Shown here: positions 35,145 through 43,400 of the stretch, one piece after another | Position numbering within the stretch: position 1 is the first letter of the stretch | How the letters are laid out: each line of letters starts with the position of its first letter | Assembly: GCF_009708215.1 (NCBI RefSeq) | Contig: NZ_CP046175.1 | Coordinates: forward strand, 4,588,001 to 4,652,000 | From: Occultella kanbiaonis | GTDB taxonomy: Bacteria; Actinomycetota; Actinomycetes; Actinomycetales; Beutenbergiaceae | Direction of reading: 5' to 3' | DNA length: 64,000 nucleotides | Made by a program: the position numbers and the translations under genes | Notes under the pieces: model-generated | Databases searched by the model: none | What the model saw: the letters and a program-made list of their open reading frames with translations, nothing else | What the model was told of the DNA's origin: nothing

Positions 35145-36611
35145 TCAGGCGGTGTAGTCCTCGAGCGGGTCCCAGTCGGCGAAGGTCAACTGGCTCCGGA
35201 GGTCGGCGTTCTCCGCCTCGTACTGGACGATGAGGGCCTCGACCTGCGTGTCGATGGCCGCGGCCAGCGGCTCGTAGTCCACGTTGCTGACGATGGACTC
35301 CAGGTACGCGTTCTTGACGTCCAGGTCGGCGTTGCCACCCGCGTCGGCCCAGAAGGCCTCGGCGCCCTGTGCGAGCAGCTCCGGGTTCGGGGCGGTGCGG
35401 ATGTCCGTTGCTGCCACGGCCAGGATCCCGGCCTGGTCCTCGTTCTCCTGGGCCTGGTCCTCCCAGGCCACCTGTGAGGCCGTGAACGAACCGAACTCCT
35501 CGTAGTAGGCCTTGTAGAAGTCGACCGAACCGAGGAAGTCCATGGCGGCGAGGGCCAGGTCCGTGTTGGCCGACTCGGCGGACATCGACCAGATCGGCTG
35601 GTGGGCCGCCGACCGCGCCGCATAGGCGAGCCGACCGCTCTCCGGGACCGGGATCGGCGCGATGCCCATGCCGATGTCCGGCGCGAGCTTGCGAACCTCG
35701 GCGACGTGCCAGGTGGCGGTGGGGTACATCGCCAGCCGTCCGGCTGCGAACTCGGTGAACGGGCGACCGCCGTCCCAGCTCTCCCAGCCCGGCATGTTCA
35801 CACCGTTCGCCTGCAGCTGGCGCCAGACCTCGACGGCGGCGACCACGTTGGGGTTGGCCAGGTCCGGCTCTCCCGTGGTCACGTTGACGCCCGGCTTCTG
35901 CGCGAACGGCTGCACGACCTCGATGAAGTACTGCGGTGCGACGGGTGCCACGCCGAACACGCTGCCGCCGCCGTTCTCGGTGATCGTGGTCGCCATCTCC
36001 ACCATCTCCTCCCACGTCTCCGGCGGCCCGTCGTAACCGTTCTCGGCGAGGATGTCGGTGTTGTACAGCCACAGGTGGGTGTAGCCCCAGTCGCCCCACA
36101 CGAGCGGGATGCTGACGAGCTTGCCCTCCCGGTGCAGACCGGAGGACGTCGGCTCGAGCGAGCCTTCCGGGAACCGAGCGGTGAAGTCGTCGTTGACCAG
36201 ATCATCCAGGGAGGCGACCCAGCCGCGGTCGTAGAACCGCGTCAGCGCTGCGCCACCCTGCACCCGCATCACGTCCGGGCCCTCGCCCTGCTGGAACATG
36301 AGCTCGAGCGCGTTCAGCTGCTGGTCGGCGGGGTTCTCGATGATGTTCACCGTCACCCCCGGGTTGGCCTCCTGGAAGAGGTCGAACTGGGCCCGGTAGA
36401 ACTCGCTCGCACCGGGCGGGTCAGGAACCAGGGCCACGGTGATCTCACCGCTGAGGCCGCCACCCTCGCCGCCGGACGTGCTGCCGGCATCGGTGGGATC
36501 GTCGCCGCCGCCACCAACCAGGTTGCAGCCGGCGGTAGCCATCACCGCGCCCGCACCCAGCAGCACCGAGCGCCGCGAGAATCCTCGCGAACTTCCTCGT
36601 GTCGTCGTCAT
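35145..36611 (-). CDS. Extracellular sugar-binding lipoprotein (Tat-type signal)
   Basis: A 488-residue family 1 solute-binding protein. The N-terminus GFSRRSVLLGAGAVMATAGC combines a twin-arginine motif (Arg13-Arg14) with a lipobox ending at Cys29, so it is probably a Tat-exported lipoprotein. A Gly/Asp-rich spacer precedes the mature domain (EITVALVPDPPGASEFYRAQ, LFQEANPGVTVNIIENPADQQ, GGAALTRFYDRGW). It delivers an unknown sugar to the permease pair downstream. It diverges from the aldolase-family gene, with 161 bp between the starts. Confidence 0.92.
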   Translation of the reverse strand: MTTTRGSSRGFSRRSVLLGAGAVMATAGCNLVGGGGDDPTDAGSTSGGEGGGLSGEITVALVPDPPGASEFYRAQFDLFQEANPGVTVNIIENPADQQLNALELMFQQGEGPDVMRVQGGAALTRFYDRGWVASLDDLVNDDFTARFPEGSLEPTSSGLHREGKLVSIPLVWGDWGYTHLWLYNTDILAENGYDGPPETWEEMVEMATTITENGGGSVFGVAPVAPQYFIEVVQPFAQKPGVNVTTGEPDLANPNVVAAVEVWRQLQANGVNMPGWESWDGGRPFTEFAAGRLAMYPTATWHVAEVRKLAPDIGMGIAPIPVPESGRLAYAARSAAHQPIWSMSAESANTDLALAAMDFLGSVDFYKAYYEEFGSFTASQVAWEDQAQENEDQAGILAVAATDIRTAPNPELLAQGAEAFWADAGGNADLDVKNAYLESIVSNVDYEPLAAAIDTQVEALIVQYEAENADLRSQLTFADWDPLEDYTA

Positions 36612-36772
36612 TGCACAACCTCTCTGTTGTTACGGATGTCGCCAGGGATGCAGGCGTGATCTCCATCCATCGGCTCACTGTACACGTGCTCTGGTTCGAT
36701 TATCTACGATATGGTTCTTTCACCCTTCGGCTGGTGACAGTATTCAGCCCAGGACCCTTCGATGGGGAAGAA
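36612..36772. promoter_or_regulatory. Divergent promoter region of sugar importer and aldolase
   Basis: An AT-richer gap between the binding-protein gene (minus) and the aldolase-family gene (plus). It contains TCTACGATATGGTTC (36703-36717), of which TATGGT could be a -10 box for the plus strand. A closely similar 15-mer lies upstream of the large secreted protein gene at 40267-40281. It is a candidate site for the IclR-type regulator encoded nearby. Confidence 0.5.
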
Positions 36773-37699
36773 ATGAGGCTTCTGATGCAGAACGTAGCGA
36801 TCCGCGGGTTGGTGCCCGTACTGGCGACGCCGTTCACCGAGACGCTCGATCTGGACCGCGGTTCACTGCGCCGGCTCGTGGAGTTCCAGGCCCGATCGGG
36901 CGCCGACGGCGTCGCGATCTTCGGGATGGCGAGCGAGGCGTTCACGCTCACCACCGCCGAACGGGAGGCGATCCTGACCGACGTGGTCGCCGCCGCAGGC
37001 CCCATGCCCGTGGTGGCGGGCGTCGGCGCGACCGCCATCGCCCCCGCGCTCGAGCAGTTGCGGCAACTGGCCGACGGCGGTGCGCGCGCCGCGATGGTGC
37101 TGCCCCCGTTCATGGTCAAGCCCGGCCCGCTCCAGCTCGTCGACTTCTACGCCACGCTCGCGGCCGAGGCGATCCGGCTCGGCGTCAGCATCATGGTGCA
37201 GGACGCGCCTGGTGCCACCGGCGTGGCCATGACCCCGGAGTTGATCGTCGCCCTCTCGGACATCGACGGGGTGGACTCGGTCAAGGTGGAGGCCCCGCCG
37301 ACCCTGCCGAAGATGTGCGCCGTCGCGGCCGCACTGGGTGATCGCCCGATGGCCATGCTCGGTGGCCAGAACGCACAGTTCGTCCTCGACGAGTACGCGT
37401 GCGGGGCCGTCGGCACGATGCCCGCCTGCGAGTTCACGGACCTGCTCGCGCAGACCCTGGCCGCCTGGAACTCCGGGGACCGCGCCGGCGCCCGCGAGTC
37501 GTTCGCCCACCTGCTCCCGCTCATCGTCTGGGGCCTCCAGTCCGGCCCGGCCTGGGCGATCCACAAGGAGGTGCTGGTGCGCCGCGGCATCATCGAGTCG
37601 GCTTCCGTGCGCGCGCCGGCCCAGCCGATCCCGGCACGGATGGTGGAACTGCTGACCGAGGTCCTTGCGCCACTGCCCCTGACTCCGGCTAGCGTCTGA
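36773..37699 (+). CDS. Dihydrodipicolinate synthase/N-acetylneuraminate lyase family aldolase
   Basis: A 308-residue class I aldolase of the DHDPS/NAL family. The Schiff-base lysine is Lys171 in GVDSVKVEAPP, and the start IRGLVPVLATPFTETLDLD and RSGADGVAIFGMASEAFTL are typical. The catalytic Tyr motif YNxPxxTG is altered to VQDAPGATG, so this is not a lysine-pathway DapA; sugar-acid aldolases and dehydratases are the likelier role. It could split a 2-keto-3-deoxy aldonate into pyruvate and an aldehyde. ATG is used; a second ATG 12 bases on with GAGG upstream is also possible. An SDR gene follows 81 bp later. Confidence 0.88.
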   Translation: MRLLMQNVAIRGLVPVLATPFTETLDLDRGSLRRLVEFQARSGADGVAIFGMASEAFTLTTAEREAILTDVVAAAGPMPVVAGVGATAIAPALEQLRQLADGGARAAMVLPPFMVKPGPLQLVDFYATLAAEAIRLGVSIMVQDAPGATGVAMTPELIVALSDIDGVDSVKVEAPPTLPKMCAVAAALGDRPMAMLGGQNAQFVLDEYACGAVGTMPACEFTDLLAQTLAAWNSGDRAGARESFAHLLPLIVWGLQSGPAWAIHKEVLVRRGIIESASVRAPAQPIPARMVELLTEVLAPLPLTPASV

Positions 37700-37780
37700 C
37701 CCATGACCGCGGCCGGTCCGGCTCAACCGCCGGGCCGGACCTGTGGCGAAACGACCCCGATCCATCGAACAGGAGTGCTC

Positions 37781-38515
37781 GTGCGCGCCGTCATCGTCGG
37801 TTCCAGCTCGGTCACCGCTCAGCGGATCGCCGAGGCGTTGGTGTCCGACGGCGCACGGGTGGTCGGCATCAACTCCTCCGATTTCGAGCACCCCGCGCTG
37901 ACCGTGAACGTCGTCGCGGACATGTCCGATCCGTCGCAGTCCGAACTGGCCATGGCGGCCGCCGTGGACGCCCTCGGCGGCGACGGGATCGACGTGCTCG
38001 TCACCGCGGCGGCCAAGCAGCTCGGCGGGCGCCTGCACGAGACCAGCGTGCAGACCTGGCGGGCCGTCCTCGCGGGCACCCTCGACACCACGTTCAACGC
38101 CATCCACGCCGCCGTGCCGCACCTCGGGCCGGGCTCCGCGATCGTCGCGCTGACCTCCGTGAACGCCTACCTCGCCCACCCGGGCAACTCGGCCTACGCC
38201 ACGGCGAAGGGCGCGGTGCACGCGCTGGTCACCCAGGCCAGTCTGGAGTATGCCCCGCGCGGCATCAGGGTGAACGCGGTGGCGCCCGCGCTGATCGACG
38301 GCCATACCGTGCCCGACGGCGAGATCGGCTACCCGATGGGCCGCACCCCGACCTCCGAGGAGGTCGCGCAGGCGGTCGCGTTCCTCGCCTCTGCGCGCGC
38401 GTCCGGCATCACCGGCGTGATCCTGCCGGTCGACGCGGGACTGTCGGTGGCCTCTCCGGTCGCCTTCACGCGCCCGGCGATGGTGGCGCAGTGGCACCAG
38501 GGACAGCAGCGGTGA
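37781..38515 (+). CDS. Short-chain dehydrogenase/reductase
   Basis: A 244-residue SDR. The catalytic residues are Ser126 (TSVNAY), Tyr139 and Lys143 (YATAK), and NAVAPALIDG follows. The cofactor loop reads VGSSSVTAQRIAEAL, lacking the usual TGxxxGxG glycines, so nucleotide binding is atypical although the active site is intact. AGGAG lies five bases before the GTG; earlier in-frame codons have no such site. Possible jobs are oxidation of the sugar to its lactone or of a 2-keto-3-deoxy acid. It overlaps the following YesL-like gene by 4 bp. Confidence 0.85.
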   Translation: MRAVIVGSSSVTAQRIAEALVSDGARVVGINSSDFEHPALTVNVVADMSDPSQSELAMAAAVDALGGDGIDVLVTAAAKQLGGRLHETSVQTWRAVLAGTLDTTFNAIHAAVPHLGPGSAIVALTSVNAYLAHPGNSAYATAKGAVHALVTQASLEYAPRGIRVNAVAPALIDGHTVPDGEIGYPMGRTPTSEEVAQAVAFLASARASGITGVILPVDAGLSVASPVAFTRPAMVAQWHQGQQR

Positions 38516-39237
38516 CCACCGACGATCCAGGTCGCGACGGCACCCCTGCACGACGGTCGGGAGGGAGCCCGTTCCTGCGCGGCTCGAGGAGCTCGAACGG
38601 CTCCGACGGTCCGAGCGGGCCGGTTGGGCAGGGACTGATCGGTACCGTCACCGACTGGATCTACCGGCTCGCGATGCTCAACCTGATCTGGTGGCTGCAG
38701 GTCCTGGCCGGCGGGGTAGTCCTCGGGCTGGCACCGGCGACGTCCGTGCTCTATCACCAGGTGCGGAGCAACCTCACCGGTGACGTCGCGGGCGACGACT
38801 TCCGATCGTCGTGGGCCAGGTGGCGGCGCGACTTCTGGCGCGCCCAGGCCCGCTATCTGATCCCGCTGCTGACCGTGGTGGTGCTCGGCTTCTACCTCTG
38901 GATGTTGCGCGGGCAGGCGCTGGCCAGCACCGTTGCCATTCTCGCGGCGGCCTATCTGTGCTGGCTGATGCACCTGCCGGCCGTCGGCGAGCGTACCGAC
39001 GAGGTGGCCCCGGACCGGGTCCTGGGAGCGACGCAGTTGTGGCTGCTCACGCTCCGTTCCTTCGCGGTGGCGCCATTGCCGTTCCTGGTGGCCGGGGTGA
39101 CGACCGCCTTCGCGCTCGGACTCGGGGTCCTCTACGTTCCGGTCGCGCTCATCTTCGCAGTGCCCGCGGTACCCGCACTGGCCGCATCGCTCGCCGCTCG
39201 GTTCGTGCCGGATGCACTCCTCGAGCCACCTCCATGA
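38512..39237 (+). CDS. YesL-like (DUF624) membrane protein
   Basis: A 241-residue integral membrane protein of the YesL family. After about 45 mostly polar residues it begins VTDWIYRLAMLNLIWWLQVLAG, a hallmark of the family, and has about five to six helices (LIPLLTVVVLGFYLWML, VAILAAAYLCWLMHL, PLPFLVAGVTTAFALGLGV). In Firmicutes and actinobacteria YesL lies in loci for uptake of plant polysaccharide fragments, but its function is not known. The GTG overlaps the SDR stop (GTGA), so translation is coupled. Confidence 0.85.
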   Translation: MTTDDPGRDGTPARRSGGSPFLRGSRSSNGSDGPSGPVGQGLIGTVTDWIYRLAMLNLIWWLQVLAGGVVLGLAPATSVLYHQVRSNLTGDVAGDDFRSSWARWRRDFWRAQARYLIPLLTVVVLGFYLWMLRGQALASTVAILAAAYLCWLMHLPAVGERTDEVAPDRVLGATQLWLLTLRSFAVAPLPFLVAGVTTAFALGLGVLYVPVALIFAVPAVPALAASLAARFVPDALLEPPP

Positions 39238-39249
39238 GCGTCGCTCATG
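39233..39249. terminator. Palindrome spanning two convergent stop codons
   Basis: Perfect CATGAGCG-T-CGCTCATG, covering the stop codon of the YesL-like gene and that of the IclR gene, which end only 7 bp apart. It may work as a compact bidirectional terminator. Confidence 0.45.
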
Positions 39250-40039
39250 CCGTGAGTGCGGTGAATCCCAGTCCGACCGAGATCCGGTCCGCCTGTTCGA
39301 TGAGGAGCATCGCGAGGTGGTCCTCGTTCTCCAGTAGGTTCATCGCCGAGAGCGGCCCTGAGACGGACATGGCGGCCACCACGGTGCCCGAGCGGTCCCG
39401 GATCGGCGCGGCCAGGCAGGCCCGCCGCAGCGCGAGTTCCTCGTGTTCGACGGCGTAGCCCCGCCCACGCACCAGGTCGAGCTCCGCGAGCAGGTCGCTC
39501 AGCGAGGTGATCGTGCTGTTCGTGTACCGCGGGTACTCGGCGCCGAGCAGCGTCTCCACGTCCGCCGCGTCGTGGTCGAGCAGCAGGGACTTGCCGAGCG
39601 CCGTCGCGTGCAGCGGGCCGCCCCGCCCGATCAGCGTGGACGCTCGCGGGGCCTGCTTGCCCTCGAAGTTGCAGAGGTAGAAGAGCCGGTCGCCGGAACG
39701 CTCGGCGACGTTCACGCCGAGGCCGAGCTCGGCAGCCAGGTCCTGCGCCACCTGCCGCGCCTGATGGTGCACCGGGCTCTGGTTCAGGACCACGGCCGCC
39801 AGGTTCACCACCTCCGGGCCGAGCGAGTACAGGCCGCTGCGCGGGTCATGGCTGAGAAAGCCGAGCGAGAGCATCGCCCCGACCATCCGGGACACGGTGG
39901 ACTGCCCCAATCCACTTCCCGCGACCAGGTCGGCGATACGCTGCTGGGGATGCTGCGGCGTGAAGGCGGACAGAAGCGAGAGCGCCCGGTCGATACTCTG
40001 GGCGCCCTGCATCGGCTCTCGCTCGGCTACCTTCGCCAT
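39245..40039 (-). CDS. IclR family transcriptional regulator
   Basis: A 264-residue regulator. The N-terminal winged helix reads SIDRALSLLSAFTPQHPQQRIADLVAGSGLGQSTVSRMVGAMLSLGF, in order, and the C-terminal ligand-binding domain contains TLIGRGGPLHATALGKSLLLDHDA and AAPIRDRSGTVVAAMSVSGP. IclR proteins often govern uptake and degradation of aromatic acids or sugar acids. The ATG lies 55 bp after an inverted repeat and downstream of a second palindrome, so autoregulation is plausible. It faces the aldolase-SDR-YesL unit and is divergent from the large secreted protein gene. Confidence 0.92.
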   Translation of the reverse strand: MAKVAEREPMQGAQSIDRALSLLSAFTPQHPQQRIADLVAGSGLGQSTVSRMVGAMLSLGFLSHDPRSGLYSLGPEVVNLAAVVLNQSPVHHQARQVAQDLAAELGLGVNVAERSGDRLFYLCNFEGKQAPRASTLIGRGGPLHATALGKSLLLDHDAADVETLLGAEYPRYTNSTITSLSDLLAELDLVRGRGYAVEHEELALRRACLAAPIRDRSGTVVAAMSVSGPLSAMNLLENEDHLAMLLIEQADRISVGLGFTALTA

Positions 40040-40468
40040 TCGTGTGCCCCTCCACTGGGTCGACTCTGATCGAGTCCGCCCCACTATAGCGGACGTTGGG
40101 ACAGACATGCAGCATATGCATGTGTTATCGACGCGTGTCGGCGACCCGGGTTCGCCCACCACTGCGCAACTCGCCATCGACCTCGCGGCACGCACGTCCG
40201 GCACCAACCCCTCGCTGGGTCTTGACATCAGTACATGGTTGCCTGATCCATATTTCATCGCTAGCGTCTGCGATATAGATCCGTAACCTGCTCGATGCTG
40301 TTGGGTCAGATCCCTCCCGCTGTCGGCTGGCGCGGCATCGGGGACATCACTGCTGATCCGTGCCCCGGGCCACCCGCGCCGGGTGATACGACACCGGACC
40401 CCGTCAGGTCGACCAGAACCCCGTGGGCGTCGGCGCCCGCGGTCACCGCGGCCGATGGAGACCAGATC
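40040..40468. promoter_or_regulatory. 429-bp divergent intergenic region with candidate operators and promoter
   Basis: No gene is supportable here. It holds an inverted repeat GTCCGC/GCGGAC (40074-40094), a palindrome ACATGCA-gcata-TGCATGT (40105-40123), and a possible plus-strand promoter TTGCCT (40239-40244) with a 17-bp spacer and TAGCGT (40262-40267). Just after that is TCTGCGATATAGATC (40267-40281), which matches a 15-mer in the other divergent promoter of this locus at 12 of 15 positions. About 190 bp of GC-rich leader follow before the GTG of the large secreted protein. Confidence 0.5.
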
Positions 40469-43400
40469 GTGAACGAACACACGAACGGACCGTTCCAGAC
40501 CACCCGACGCCAGGCGATCGGCCTGCTGATCGGTGCCGGCGTGCTGCCGGCACTGACCAACGTGGGCTTCGCCGGGGCCGCCCATGCGGACCCGCTCCCG
40601 CGGCTATCCCTGAACGAGCCGTTGCGCGCCGTCGTCAAGCCCAACCTGAGCTTCGAAGCACTGACCACCATCTCGGGGCGGAATCACCGGATCACCTTCC
40701 ACCGGGCCACCTGGGACGGCCCCGACGGCGGCCGCCTCGGCTCGATCGTGCGCGACACCGAGGTGCGGTCCGGTTCGACCTGGCTGGCGGCGAGCGGCGA
40801 GCCGGCCCGGTTCGACGAGCAGTGGGTGGTGATCGCCGGGGACCCGACGTTCCTCGGCGGCGGCAACTACTACCCGTCGGGGACGCCGCACTGGCTCGCC
40901 ATCGAGTCGCTGGAGCAGGTCGGCGACACCGTGGTGGAACTGACCGCGGGCGTGGCCGACGTGCTCGACCTGACGATCCGTTGGGATGTCTCGGGAGGCC
41001 TGCCGCAGGTGCAGTGGTCCCTGACCGTGCATGCGGACGACGGCTACGTGGTCGGCTACCAGGCGAACGCGGTCACGGAGGAAGACGATGTCAACGAGGT
41101 GCTCTGTGGCTCGCAGCAGCACGCCCGGGTGATCGGCTCCGCGACCGCGATCAAGGCGTGGGAGCTGTTCGCCCCGATGGCGCTGGTCTCCCGCACGGTC
41201 GACGGCGTCCCACTCACCACTGGCGTGTCCATCCCGGCGGACGTGCTCGACTTCGAGCACGAGCGGTTCATCGGTCCCGAGGACCAGCCGTTCGCGATGA
41301 GCCTGCGCAACGAGTCGAGACAGGTCCAGGCCATCGCGTATGCGCCACCGGGCGGCCTGCGCTCCGCGCTGACCGCAGGGCAGTCGGTGGGCTACGCGTT
41401 CGGCGTGGTCATCAGCGCCGCGACGTTGTACGAGACCCAGACGGCGCTCTCCCGCACGGAGTACGGGTTCGCCCGCTACCGGAGCAACATCTACGACACG
41501 TCACTGACCGACACGGTCCACAACATCATGGACCTGGTCGCGATCGAGCCCGACGGCGATGACTCCGTCGACTTCATCCCGTCGGTCTCGGGGTGGTGGA
41601 ATCGGGACAAGGGGTTCGCGAACATCGAGGCGGACCAGAACGTGCGGACGTCCGTGGCCAGCGTGCTGCTGAGCGCGAACCTGCTCGCCTCCCGGCCCGA
41701 GGCGGCCGGGGACTTCTGGCAACGGCGGGCCCGCCCGCTGCTGGAGCACATCATCTCCCGCCGGGACATCGGGCACACGCCCAAGGCCGGCTTCCACAAC
41801 TACTCGCCGCTGGGCGGCTGGGTCGGGGACGCGAACACGATCGTGCCGGTCTGGGACCTGCTCCAGGGCAGGTCCGCCGGGGTTCACGCGATCGCGCTGG
41901 AGACGATCTGGCGCAAGTACCAGTTCCAGGGCCGCACCCCCATGAACATCCCGCTCTCGGCGTACCTGTTCAGCGGGGACGAGGCCTGGCTCGCCCAGGC
42001 CGTCGAGGTGGGCAAGTGGTACGCCCGCCACAACATCGACACCCCGTACACCGTGAACCAGGGCACGTCCGCCTTCGGATACACCTACGTCAAGGCCTGG
42101 CTGGAGCTGTTCGTGCTGTACGAACTCACCGGCGACTCCGAACTGCTCGCGGCGGCACACCGGGAGGCGAAGCGGTACATGGGCCTGTTCGAGGTGCGGC
42201 CGATCCCGGACACCACGATCACCTCACCGGTGGGCGAACCCATCGACGACATGTACTACCTGTGGGAGGTCAGCGACGGCATCCCCGAGTATCCGCGGGA
42301 GCTGCCGATCACCGAGGAGGATGTGCCGGCCTGGATGGCCTCGACCACCGGCCTGACGTTCGAACAGCTCAGCACCTACCTGAAGACACCGGGCGGCGGC
42401 TTCACGCTGAACCCGATCTGGGCGCCGTTCCTGCTCCGCCTCGCGCAGGTGACCGGGGACGACTTCATCCGGGACATGACGCACAACATGGTGGTGGGCC
42501 GGTTCACGAACTACCCCGGCTACTACAACCGGCAGTTCGTCACGGCGCCGATGCGGCCCGAGTACCCGATCGAGGGACCGCCCGGTACCAGCAGCATCTA
42601 CTTCCACCACGCGCCGGCCCAGCTCGGCCTGGCGATGGACTACCTGATCAGCGAGCACGAGACCCGCTCCGAGGGCCAGATCGCCTTCCCGAGCGCGTTC
42701 GAGTGTGTGTTCGTGTACTTCCGGTACCGCACCTACGGGCAGGCACCGGGCTCGTTCTACGGCGATGACGGCGTGTGGCCGTACTTCCCGAAGGGGATCG
42801 TCCAGGTCTCCAACCCCCAGCTGAACTGGCTCACCGCAGCCTCGGCCGATGCGTTCTACCTCAGCCTCACCAGCGAGTCGGCCGGCGTCGAGAACGCCCA
42901 GGTGACCTTCGACCAGGAGCTGACCGGGATCGACCCGAGCCGCACCTACGACGTCGAGATCCGAATGGACAACGGCGCACCGCGCAGCGGACGCATCGTG
43001 CGGGGCCGCCTCCAGGCCCGGGTCACCGCGCACGGCATCACGACCATCAAGATCCCGGGCGCCGGCGTGCTCCAGCCCTGGCAACGATTGCCGGAGACGC
43101 CGGACCGGGCTGCCGTGAGCTACCACTTCGACGACTTCGACAACTCCGGTGGCACCACCGGGGACCGCGTCTACGGGATCACGCTGCCCCGGCCGGACCG
43201 CAGCGGTTACGACGTGTACATCCAGTCCAGCGCGGCGGACGGTACCGACGTCCGCCTCGACCACCGGGTCGCCGGTGGCGACTGGGTGCAGGCCCCGGAG
43301 AAGGTCTACCCCTACGAGTGGACCATCGGGGTCGACGACCTCACCGCGACGTTCGACTACCGGGTCACGGTGGCCGGAGTGGCCCGCCCGGACCGTTCGC

